Positions 35,501-47,500 of a stretch of DNA of 64,000 nt are shown piece by piece; within the stretch, counting starts at the first letter, position 1; every line of letters begins with the position of its first letter. The notes beneath the pieces are model-generated. The model searched no databases. It was not told the origin of the DNA and was given only the letters and a program-made list of their open reading frames with translations. The position numbers and the translations under genes are program-made. The DNA lies in NCBI GenBank assembly GCA_030522415.1, contig CM060121.1:13286055-13350054 (forward strand), in the 5' to 3' direction. Origin of the DNA: Channallabes apus (Eukaryota > Chordata > Actinopteri > Siluriformes > Clariidae).

Positions 35501-38500
35501 GACTGTTTAATATCGTTTCCGCCTTGCCATGTCTGGATTGTACGTGCGCATTCCAGCGGGGTAAAATGTATTTTGAAGGTTGGCTCGGTCTATTTTTGTC
35601 AGAGTCGCGCAGCGCTGCCCAGTGGCTCGCGCAGGTTTGTGATTCGAGCAGCTGCTCAAGTTTGTCCGACGTTAAACCGTTATTGTTCCACTATGGTTCC
35701 ACTTTTTCTCCCGGCCCCCAACTGATATTATTTTAAATTTACTTGCATTAATCCATTTATTTGTGTGTGATTGTTTAGTTTTGAGCGTACGCTCTTCATT
35801 ATCAATAAAGAAAAGCCTGAATTAGAATAGGTACTTTCCTGTTTTTCCTCCCGTTCATTGCGCCCCACCTGTCATGTCTGTATTCCCCACTAGTGGGGCG
35901 CGCCCCACACTTTGAGAACCAATGCTCTAGCCACACACGCACACAGCGCCTGAGCACACAAATGGAAACACTTATCTGTCGGGATTTATTTTTACTTTTT
36001 TGAAAGGTAAAGTGCAGGTTAATTTGTTTTATTTTTACATTATATTTTGTGTTTTTATGTATTTCTTTTTTTTGGCTGTGGAACGAATAATTTAAGTTTC
36101 CATTATTTCTTATGGGAAAATTACATTTGGGTTACGAGTGTTTTGGAATATGAGCCCACTTCCGGAACGAATTATGCTCGTAATCCGAGGTTCCACTGTT
36201 TATTTATTACTTCAGAATTATTTAAAAAATAAACATTTTTAAATGATATACAAACTGCATAAATTCCAAAGTTTAACTTGTTTGAATTTAACCTGTAACA
36301 AATTGCATCATATTGTGAATAGGTAACTGCATTGTGGTGATTTAAAATTTTATGCAATTAATTGTGCTGCATTAGTGTGGATAGTGGTAATAATTGTAGC
36401 GGTTAATTGCAATTGACTTACTGAGCTTCTTTTGTGTTTATTCACAGCGACATCCTCAGTTTTGATCACCTTATTCATATAAAAACTAAAATGTAACTGA
36501 GATAGAGCTAAATCTCTTGGCCCACTTGTATTTTAGAGCTAGTGATAGTTTAGAGGCTCATGCTTGGGTCATTTTGGTGCGTGTTTTTTTTTTTTTTTTT
36601 TTTTTTCCCCCAACTATGGTTTAAAAAAAACAGCGCCAGAAGTAGGTCACAGCCGTTATGTCTGCTTCGTCAAAGGGGTTGTGTGCATCTGAGCTGCAGC
36701 TTATTGGCATAGACACTGAAACAGTGTGTTTGGACGAAGTGTGAAGCAGAGGCCCTTTGAGATGACAATGCTCCAGCTGAAATACCCCACAGACAATGCA
36801 TTAACACACACAGGGGGATGTTGGAGAGAAAAAAAAAAAAAGGCAAAATGTGGGACCTTTAATCTTGGAATAATGGCAGCCGTCTGTTTCAGTAGACTTT
36901 GTTTTGAACAGTGCTCTTCAGCTGATTTGGTTACATTATTCAAAAGAAAAACTTGCCCTTTTTACATTCATAGTGCTTATTGTGACAGAGGCCAATAGGC
37001 TTCTCAGCCTCTAGTTCCACCTCTGTCTGTGTTTTTACTCTGTGGCACCATTTATAATATACTATTTAAAATTGTAAATAAAATAGATGCTTAATAAATT
37101 AGCAGTCAAATTACTATCATGTACACCAATCCAAAGTTCAAGACCACCAGACTAATATTGAGTAGGTCTGCCCGACCTGTGTGTTCTGACACCTTCTTAT
37201 AAGATCCAGCTGTACACTTTTCAGCAGCTTGAGATATAATAACTCTTTTATTGGATGGGCAACATGGGTGGGTATCTCCATGCGTATCAATGAGCTTTGG
37301 TCGCCCATGAACCTGTCGCTAGTTCACCAGTTTTCCTTCCTTCGTGTATTTTTGCTATGCCCTGACCACTGCAGACCAATGACTGCAGCTTTGGAGTTGC
37401 TCTGACACCGTTGTCTAGCCATCACAATTTGGCCCTTGTCACTCACTCACTCAAATCCTTATGCTTGCCCATTTTTTATTTTTTTTTCCCCCATTTAAAA
37501 TTTTTTTTTTCTGCTTCCTTTTTTTTTTTATTGTGATACACAATTGTGATAACACACAATACCTGTATTTACACATATCTATATCTCCGTCTAGCAGGTG
37601 GCAACATACACCTACCTACAAATGGAGCCACCATTTAACACGAGGAGTAAAGATTAATGCAGTTAACCTTCTACGCTATGCCTAATATGCCTTATAATAT
37701 TGGTATTTTGGAAAAAAGCATCCAGAGCAGCGCTCTCGCGTACATTCCTCCTTTTCAGTTATGACTATATAGGTCAGGGAATGAAATCGACATGTGCCAT
37801 GTGCGCACAGAGATTTCAGATGAGCTGTAAAGCACAATCATGGTCTCATTCACATCATTGGAGCTATTGTTGAACATGTACCTACTTTTGAAGTCAACAT
37901 CTATGAGGGCATCACCTGGTCCCTAAACTCCTCTTTTCTGCTTAAAATGGCAGAGCCTCTATTTTATGAGGAGACACAAGACCCACCGGTGCTCCAGACT
38001 GTTGGAAAACATTTATTTCTGTACCACAGAAAGCATCTTCACAAACTGCATCTCCGTGTGTTATGGCATCTGTGCTGCCGTAGCGCCCTTATGAGGTTTG
38101 ATGAAAACTGCCCAGCAAGTAATTGGCTCTTAGATACCCACCATGGAGTACATTTAGCAAAAACACTGTTTGCAAAAGGAATTATCAAGGATATACAGGT
38201 CCTTCTCAAAAAATTAGCATATTGTGATGTTCATTATTTTCTGTAATGTACTGATAAACATTAGACTTTCATATATTTTAGATTCATTACACACAACTGA
38301 AGTAGTTCAAGCCTTTTATTGTTTTAATATTGATGATTGTGGCATACAGCTCATGAAAACCCAAAATCCCTATCTCAAAAAATTAGCATATCATGAAAAG
38401 GTTCTCTAAACGAGCTATTAACCTAATCATCTGAATCAACTAATTAACTCTAAACACCTGCAAAAGATTCCTGAGGCTTTTAAAAACTCCCAGCCTGGTT

Positions 38501-41500
38501 CATTACTCAAAACCGCAATCATCTGCCGACCTGACTGCTGTCCAGAAGGCCATCATTGACACCCTCAAGCAAGAGGATAAGACACAAAGAAATTTCTGAA
38601 CGAATAGGCTGTTCCCAGAGTGCTGTATCAAGGCACCTCAGTGGGAAGTCTGTGGGAAGGAAAAAGTGTGGCAGAAAACGCTGCACAACGAGAAGAGGTG
38701 ACCGGGCCCTGAGGAAGATTGTGGAGAAGGACCGATTCCAGACCTTGGGGGACCTGCGGAAGCAGTGGACTGAGTCTGGAGTAGAAACATCCAGAGCCAC
38801 CGTGCATAGGCGTGTGCAGGAAATGGGCTACAGGTTGCAAATTTTGCATGTCATTCGGAAATCAAGGTGCCAGAGTCTGGAGGAAGACTGGGGAGAGGGA
38901 AATGCCAAAATGCCTGAAGTCCAGTGTCAAGTACCCACAGTCAGTGATGGTCTGGGGTGCCATGTAAGCTGCTGGTGTTGGTCCACTGTGTTTTATCAAG
39001 GGCAGGGTCAATGCAGCTAGCTATCAGGAGATTTTGGAGCACTTCATGCTTCCATCTGCTGAAAAGCTTTATGGAGATGAAGATTTAATTTTTCAGCACG
39101 ACCTGGCACCTGCTCACAGTGCCAAAACCACTGGTAAATGGTTTACTGACCATGGTATTACTGTGCTCAATTGGCCTGCCAACTCTCCTGACCTGAACCC
39201 CATAGAGAATCTGTGGGATATTGTGAAGAGAAAGTTGAGAGAGACAAGAATCTGCCAAAGGATTCCCGACCAAGTATTGAGTGCATAACTGAACATAATT
39301 ATTTGAATGTTTACTTTTTTTGTATTCAAAACACTTTTTATTGGTCGGATGAAATATGCTAATTTTTTTTTTTTTTAGAGTTTTCATGAGCTGTATGCCA
39401 CAATCATCAATATTAAAACAATAAAAGACTTGAACTACTTCAGTTCTGTGTAATGAATCTAAAATATATGAAAGTCTAATGTTTATCAATACGTTACAGA
39501 AAATAATGAACTTTATCACAATATGCAAATTTTTTGAGAATGACCTGTATAAGGATGTCTATTTACCCTAATCATGGCCTATTCAAATTCCTTTCATTGG
39601 AAAGATGCACCTGTAGAGCAATGAAAAATGACTTTATACAAAAAAATGTCTTTATACTATATACAAAAATTTTGTATATAGTATATACAGAATGAATATG
39701 GGTGGAATATACAAATGAACAAAGGCAGCATTATAAATCATTGATGTCCCTTGTGTGTGTGTTTAGCAAGTTATCTTCTTGACATGCATATACCACTGCA
39801 CACTCGTTGCTTGCACAGATATACTGTGTATTTCCATATACTTCCTATTTACAAACCGGATTCCAAAAAAGTTGGGACACTAAACAAATTGTGAATAAAA
39901 ACTGAATGCAATGATGTGGAGATGGCAAATGTCAATATTTTATTCAGAATAGAACATAGATGACAGATCAAAAGTTTAATCCGAGAAAATGTATAATTTT
40001 AAAGGAAAAATATGTTGATTCCAAATTTCACAGTGTCAACAAATCCCAAAAAAGTTGGGACAAGTAGCAATAAGAGGCTGGAAAAAGTAAATTTGAGCAT
40101 AACGAAGAGCTGGAAGACCAATTAACATGTAATTAGGTTAATTGGCAACATGATTGGGTATAAAAAGAGCTTCTCAGAGTGGCAGTGTCTCTCAGAAGCC
40201 AAGATGGGTAGAGGATCACCAATTCCCACAATGTTGCGCAGAAAGATAGTGGAGCAATATCAGAAAGGTGTTACCCAGCGAAAAATTGCAAAGACTTTGC
40301 AGTTATCATCATCAACTGTGCATAATATCATCCGAAGATTCAGAGAATCTGGAACAATCTCTGTGCGTAAGGGTCAAGGGCGTAAAACCATACTGGATGC
40401 CTCAATCACAACATCATGGCTGCGTAGGAGAAAGATCTGGGTACTGAAATGGCCAGTCTGCAGTCCAGATCTTTCCCCTATAGAGAACATTTGGCGCATC
40501 ATAAAGAGGAAAGTGCGACAAAGAAGGCCCAAGACGATTGAACAGTTAGAGGCCTGTATTAGACAAGAATGGGAGAGCATTCCTATTTCTAAACTTGAGA
40601 AACTGGTCTCCTCGGTCCCCAGATGTCTGTTGAGTGTTGTAAGAAGAAGGGGAGATGCCACACAGTGATGAAAATGGCCTTGTACCAACTTTTTTGGGAT
40701 TTGTTGACACCATGACATTTTGATTCACCATATTTTTCCCTTAAAATGATACATTTTCTCAGTTTAAACTTTTGTTCCGTGATTATGTTCTATTCTGAAT
40801 AAAATATTGACATTTGCCATCTCCACATCATTGCATTCAGTTTTTATTCAAAATTATATATATAGACCATTTTGCTATACTAGACATTCTCGTAATACGG
40901 CGACGTAGGGAGAGAAAAATTGCCGCTACTGGGTTCACTCTGTTTATTTGCCCTTTTCCCGCATTTCCCCTCTGTATAGCATGTAGCATCATGGGATATA
41001 CAGTATCTGGTCCTACGAAGTGTAAAATGAACGTGAAGAAAATGCACTAGAAGTGTTTTCCTTGGGTTCGTTGGGATTTGAACGCCAAGAAATTGCTGCA
41101 CGCAACGGTTTTTTTTTTTTTACACCGTATAAACGCGCAGCCGGACAAACGCACGTCACCGAAGCCCGTGTGAACACTCTCTCACTGACTCCTATGTGTA
41201 GAAAACCCTCGGCGATTCATCCGCGCTCACCGGACACTACGAATGCCCAATTAAAAAAAACACTCGATTTAACGCCCGATAAGAGGCGTTTAATGTAAAT
41301 AGCTCCCATACTTGGGAGGACTTGGGGCGCGCATTTCCTGCAAACGCTTCTGTAACCTCCATGTGTGTGTCTTTTGTGGATTTGTGCATGGTGTGGTGGC
41401 GCTTCTCAGTAACGCGAGCAGCCCAACTAATTGGTAACGGCATTCATTGACAACGAATTTCATTATCGATAATTATCGATTTTTCAGCCCTAAAATAAAG

Positions 41501-44500
41501 TTGAAAGTTATTTCACATAGTTATGCATCCAACATCGTTTTGTGTGTGTGTGTTTGTTTGTGGAGTCAGTTGACTGATACTGATAACTGATCGCTGATCA
41601 CCGCTGTTGAGGTTGTGAGGATCTTCCATTTAAAGTGTTATATTTAGTGTGTACTATTTATAGCAGTAAAAATTACTATTCTATACAATACAAAAATGGT
41701 TAAGATCTTATAATAAAATCTTCTTTGTCTTTCGGCTGTTCCCTTTCAGGAGTCGCCACAGCGAATCATCTGCCTCCATCTAACCCTATCCTCTGCATCC
41801 TCTTCTCTCATACCAACTAACTTCATGTCCTTTCTCACTGCATCCATGAATCTCCTCTTTGGTCTTCCTCTAGACCTCCTGCCTGGCAGTTCCAACCTCA
41901 GCATCCTTCTACCGATATATTCACAATCTCTCCTCTGAACATGTCCAAACCACCTCAATCTGGCCTCTCTGACTTTATCTCAAAAACATCTCACATGGGT
42001 TGTCCCTCTGATGAACTGATTCTTGATCCTATCCATCCTTGTCACTCCCAAAGAGAACCTCAACATCTTCAGCTCTGCTACCTCTAGCTCTGCCTCCTGT
42101 CTTTTCTTCAGTGCCACTGTCTCTAAGCCGTAGAGCATTGCTGGTCTCACCACTGTCCTGTACACCTTTCCTTTCATTCTCGCTGATGCTCTTTTATCGC
42201 ACAACACACCTGAAACTTTTCTCCACCCATTCCAACCTGCCTGTACTCGTCTCTTCACCTCCTTTGAACACTCTCCGTTGCTCTGGACCGTTGACCCTAA
42301 GTACTTAAAATCCTGCACCTTCTTTACCTCTCCTCCTTGTAGCCTCACTGTTCCTCTTGGGTCCCTCTCATTCACACACATGTATTCCGTCTTGCTGCGG
42401 CTAACCTTCATTCCTCTGCTTTCCAGAGCGTACCTCCACCTCTCCAAATTTTCCTCTACCTGTTCCCTGCTCTCGCTACAAAGCACAATGTCATCTGCAA
42501 ACATCATAGACCATGGAGACTCCTGTCTAACTTCATCTATCATCCTGTCCATCACTAGAGCAAACAAAAAGGGGCTTAGAGCCGATCCTTGATGCAGACC
42601 CACCTCCACCTTGAACTCTTCTGTCACACCTGCAGCACATCTCACAACTCTCATACATGTCCTGCACCACTCTAACATACTTCTCTGCCACTCCAGACTT
42701 CCTCATACAACACCACAGCTCCTCTCTCGGCACCCTGTCGTACGCTTTCTCTAAATCTACAAAGACGCAATTAGGGTTGGGTATCGATTGGGTTTTTTTC
42801 GATACCGGTGCCAAATCGATACTTTGAAAACGGTACCGGTGCCAAAACGGTGCCTGAACCGATACTTTTAAGCAAAAAAATTATAGTGGATGACTCAAGA
42901 ATGAATTTTTATTGAACAAAAAATTTTATGCTTAAAATTTAACAATATATTAAAAGTTTAAAGTATATATGAATATGTAAGCTTCAAATTTTAGCAATTC
43001 TTTTGCAGAAATTTCACCATATTTGCCTTTTCTGTCAAAATACGACTCCTTTCCTGACTTATTGCCCTGCACAGGACATGTATAGCCTTCTTTGCAATGG
43101 TAAATGGGGTCACTGTTGTAGTGCTACTAGTACAGGCTGGAAAGCCATAATTATAAACAGAATCCATGTTACATTAGTTTTTTACAAATCGTTTGACTAT
43201 TTGTTAGCATGAATGCAAGATTTGCATTTTGCTATTAACGTTACATTATCCTACTACTAACCTGCGGAAAGTCTGCTGACGTCATCATAATCGGTGACTC
43301 CTTTTTGCTACAGTTGGTATGACTGAGGCTGAGACCGTCCATACCGATAGCGCCAGCTGTTGTCCACAAGCTGTTAAACACGGTGCCTCCCTCTGCTTTA
43401 AACTTTATTCCGTCTGCCCTCGAATGTTTCATTAGATTTGACGTGTTTCCGCCTTTACACGCAACTGCTGTAAAACATTTGCTGCACGTCGCGGTGCCGG
43501 AATCCTTTATTTTGAAATACGGCCACACTTTCGACTGTTTTAGGCATTTTAACGAGAGTTGTTTACTTTAGCATGCTAAGCTATCGGTAGACCGCCTGCT
43601 GCCGTCAGAGCGAGTGTAACGTTAGTTACTGCATTCACGCGCATCTCGGATGGTCTCTCATTTCCGGATGATTTGTGCTTTTAATTTAATCTAATAAACT
43701 ATTAATCTACAAAAATATATGAATCTAGAGAACAAATATTTCAATTGACAGTTCAGGCATTTAAGTGGCACCGAAATGAGGCACCGAAATTCGCGTTCTG
43801 TTTCGGTCCGGTACATACCGGTTCTGTAAGTACCGGTTCCGTATTGGCACCGGGTTTCGGTACACAACCCTAGACGCAATGCAACTCTTTACCTTCTCTG
43901 TACTTCTCCATCAGCATCCTCAAAGCAAATACTGCATCTGATGTACTCTTTCTAGGCATAAAACCATATTGCTGCTCACAAATGCTCACCTCTGCCCTTA
44001 ACCTAGCTTCCACTACTCTTTCCCACAGCTTCATTGTATGGCTCATTAATTTTATACAGTACCTCTGTAATTGCCACAACTCTGCACATCTCCCTTGTTC
44101 TTAAAAATCGGCACCAATACACTTCTCCATTCCTCTGGAATCCTCTCACTCTCCAAGATCTCGTTAAACAAACTAGTCAAACTCTACTGCCACCTCTCCT
44201 AAGCAGTTCCATACCTCCACAGGTACTGTATGTCATCAGGACCAACAGCCTTTCCACTCTTCATCCTCTTCAACGCCCTTCTCACCTCACTTTTACTAAT
44301 ATTTGCTACTTCCTGCTCCACAACAGTCACCTCTTCTACTCTTTGTTCTCTTTCGTTTTCCTCATTCATCAACTCCTCAAAGTACTCCTTCCATCTTCCC
44401 ATCACCCTCCTGGCATCTGTCAGTACATTTCCATCTCTATCTTTAATCACTCTAACCTGCTGCACATCCTTCCCATCTCTATCTCTCTGCCTCGCCAACC

Positions 44501-47500
44501 TGTACAGAACCACCTCACCCTCCTTACTGTCCAGCCTAGCATACAAGTCCTCATATGCTCTTTGTTTGGCCTTTGCCATTTCTACCTTCACCTTACGGTG
44601 CATCTCCCTGTACTCCTGTCTACTCTCTTCAGTCCTCTCAGAGTCCCACTTCTTCCTAGCTAGCCTCTTTCCCTGTATACACTCCTGGACTTCCTCATTC
44701 CACCACCAAGTCTCCTTGTCTCCTTTTCCCTTACCTGATGATACACCAAGTATCCTCTTACCTGTCTCCCTGATCACATTGGCTGTAGTTGTCCAGTCAA
44801 CTGAAAGCACCTCCTGACCACCCATAGCTTGTCTCAACTCCTCCCTAAAGACTACACAACATTCTTCCTTTCTCAGCTTCCACCACTTTGTCCTCTGCTC
44901 TGCCTTTGTCCTCTTCACCTTCCTCAACACCAGGGTTATTTTACACACCACCATTCTATGTTGTCTGGCTACACTCTCCCCTACCAACACTTTGCAGTCA
45001 CTAATCTCCTTTCAGATTACAACGTCGACACAAGATGTAGTCTACCTGAGTGCTTCTGCCTCCGCTCTTATATGTCACCCTATGTTCCTGCCTCTTCTGG
45101 AAGAACGTATTTACTACTGCCATTTCCATCCTCTTTGCAAAGTCCACCACCATCTGTCCTTCTACATTCCTGTCATCACCTCTGTTCCCTTCCCCAACAT
45201 GTCCATTGAAGTCTGCACCAATCACCACTCTCTCACCTCTGGGGATGCTCTGCATCACTTCATCTAACTCACTCCAGAATTTCTCCTTCTCTTCTAACAC
45301 ACATCCTACCTGTGGAGCATAACCACTAACAACATTGAACATCACACCATCAATTTCCAGCTTCAGACGCATCACCCTATCTGATACTCTCTTCACCTCT
45401 AGAACATTCCTTACAAACTCCTCTTTCAGGATAACTCCTACTCCATTTCTTTTCCTATCCACACCATGGTAAAACAACTTGAACCCTGATCCTAAGCTTC
45501 TAGCTTTGCTACCTTTCCACCTGGTCTCCTGGACACACAGTATATCTACCTTCCTCCTCTGCATCATATCAACCAACTCTGTTCCCTTCCCTGTCATGGT
45601 CCCAACATTCAAGGTCCCTACTTTCACTCCTAAACTCTTGCCTTTCCTCTTCTCTCTCTGCTTTCGAACACGCCTTCCTCCTCTCCTTCTTCGACCAACA
45701 GTAGCCCAATTTCCACCGGCACCCTGTAAGTCAACAGCACCAGTGGCGGTCGTTGTTAACCCGGGCCGCGACCGATCCAGTATGGAAATTATATTTCTGA
45801 TTCGCATCATTGATTTGGCAAATGTTTTACGTCGGATGCCCTTCCTGACACAACCCTCTGCATTTATCCAGACTTGGGACTGGCACAAGAAGACCCCATG
45901 GTTGCATTAAGATCTTATAATAAAATATAAAAATTATTATAGATTTAGAAGGCAACATATTTCATTCTCTTAATATTTCAGGTGGATTATAAAGAAACTG
46001 TAACCAATAGAATAGCCTATGCTCGACTAAAGGGAAAAATTTTTCCATTCTGTGACTAACATCAAGAGGCTCTCACAAATGCAGTTATCCGCAACACAGC
46101 TCAAGTCTTTCAGGGTTTTTGCTATACTGTATGTGATTTACGTGAGGGTCGACTTACAAGATTTAGCTGCTGGCTTTGTGGATTTCTTTTCATACTTAAT
46201 TATTAAAGAGACTAGATAATATTCCCAGACTTGGTGGCATGTTGATGTGGTTGTTGACTCACGTATGTTGCCTCATCAAAATATTATTGGTTTTATTTGA
46301 TCGGCCAGTTGAGAGACAAACGATTAGTAAAAATTGTGATTATTGTCCAATGCCTTAGGCATTTTAATTTAAGCGTGCTTAAATTAACAACAACGCTACC
46401 TGCTGTCGTCAGAGCAAGTGTAATTACTGCATGTTTTATGCCTAAACCTAATGCCAAGCAAACTCCAGAGTTTGGGACTAAATAGCTGTTTAGAATTAAG
46501 TAAACCACTTATCAGTGAGGCTAATGGCAAAAAAAAGGCATTAATTGTGTTCAATTGTGTCTAATGAGTCCAGATGTACCCTGTTCCAGAGTGATTGGTG
46601 TATCAGTGTAAGAAGAGAGACAGATGAAGTGATGCATCCATCATGCTTAGTATCTACTGTATGAGCCCGTGGGGACAATATTGTGATCTGGGCTTGTTTC
46701 TGTTCCAATATATGGATGGCAAGATTCTTTGGGCTCAAATTGTGAAAGAGTGGTTCTGGGTGCAATGGACACCATTTTCACACATGGATTAGCCACCAGT
46801 GTCTAGAGCATTGAGAATGCTCCCCATTGAGAATCTTTGGGAATAGATGGAGAAGGCCTTGAGCAGCGGTCCAATATATTTATTATAGCCATACAACTTT
46901 TCCAAAACCTTTAGTAATTTGTATGCAATGCAAGCATCTCTTAACACGATAACATTACTCCTTAGAACAACCTTTTCAGGTCCTTCACTGATGGAAAATA
47001 ATAAAAGCTTTAGATCCAAGTGAGTGGAATTTTTTTTTTTTTACATTAGAAGCAAAACCAAGCCATCGACCACTCTGGATTTGAAATAAAGCAATTAAGA
47101 TGTTCAGCATTGATTCAAGGAGTTTATTTACACAGACCGTCCATTTTCATCGGAGTGTTCCAATGAATAGCTACCAAAGTTCAACACTTCAACTTCAGAC
47201 CTTTTACCTCCTTCATTTATCACATAACAGGCTGCAGCTCACTAAACTGCTCATCAGACTGTGGTCCATGTACTTTCAGGCCTGTGAAAATGGAGAGGCT
47301 TGGTTAAAATCAAAATAAGACTTTAATTTCTAATCAGTTACTGCAATATTTTGACCCCTTCAGTTAAAGCTAAGAGTCTATTCTTGAATCATATATTGAT
47401 TGCCTCACTGCAAACCCACTGAGGCACAGTTAAGAAAATTGTCATGGTCCATATGAATTAAATAGCAAAGGGACAAAATAAAAAATGGTTACAGTAATTA

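Larger units (their letters stand above)
34306..35924 (-). mobile_element. hAT (Charlie-like) element with BED exon
   Basis: Left end CAGTGGTTCTCAAACTTTTT is the typical Charlie-type terminus; the right end (CACACTTTGAGAACCAATG) is its imperfect complement. The 8-bp duplication CTCTAGCC is perfect on both sides. The minus strand has a BED-finger frame; the catalytic domain is missing and another hAT (34857-35690) lies inside. Confidence 0.9.
41746..45888 (-). pseudogene. RTE ORF2: endonuclease and reverse transcriptase, broken
   Basis: The minus-strand frame 45888-45001 (295 codons) covers the AP-type endonuclease: CVQETRWKG with the catalytic Glu, [22 protein letters not shown] and STQVDYIL. 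A frameshift near 45000 precedes frame 44990-44199 (linker; ends [11 protein letters not shown], the start of the reverse transcriptase). Frame 44079-43870 has [15 protein letters not shown]. After the hAT, 42814-42533 has [15 protein letters not shown] and 42678-41980 has [14 protein letters not shown], the active site MFADDIVLC and KYLGSTVQ. Frame 41958-41746 ends with [22 protein letters not shown] and MIRCGDS. The element nicks and reverse-transcribes at its target when intact; this copy has at least three frameshifts besides the hAT. Confidence 0.88.
41720..45906 (-). mobile_element. Full-length RTE-type LINE split by a hAT
   Basis: A perfect 20-bp target duplication flanks the element. 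Removing the 1101-bp hAT and its 8-bp duplication leaves 3078 bp, a normal length for RTE LINEs. On the minus strand it runs from a short 5' region (45906) through an AP endonuclease and reverse transcriptase to a 3' end rich in GAAAGACAAAGAAG (41720), typical of RTE tails. The coding region is broken into several frames. Confidence 0.9.

Noticed and set aside
37947..38246. + strand frame of 99 codons, [12 protein letters not shown], as a possible small gene
   Set aside because: No family resemblance, it runs into a Tc1 terminal repeat, and no splice or promoter context was seen.
44034..45910. Several + strand frames up to 209 codons rich in Ser, Leu and Pro
   Set aside because: They are the antisense shadow of the RTE coding region on the minus strand.
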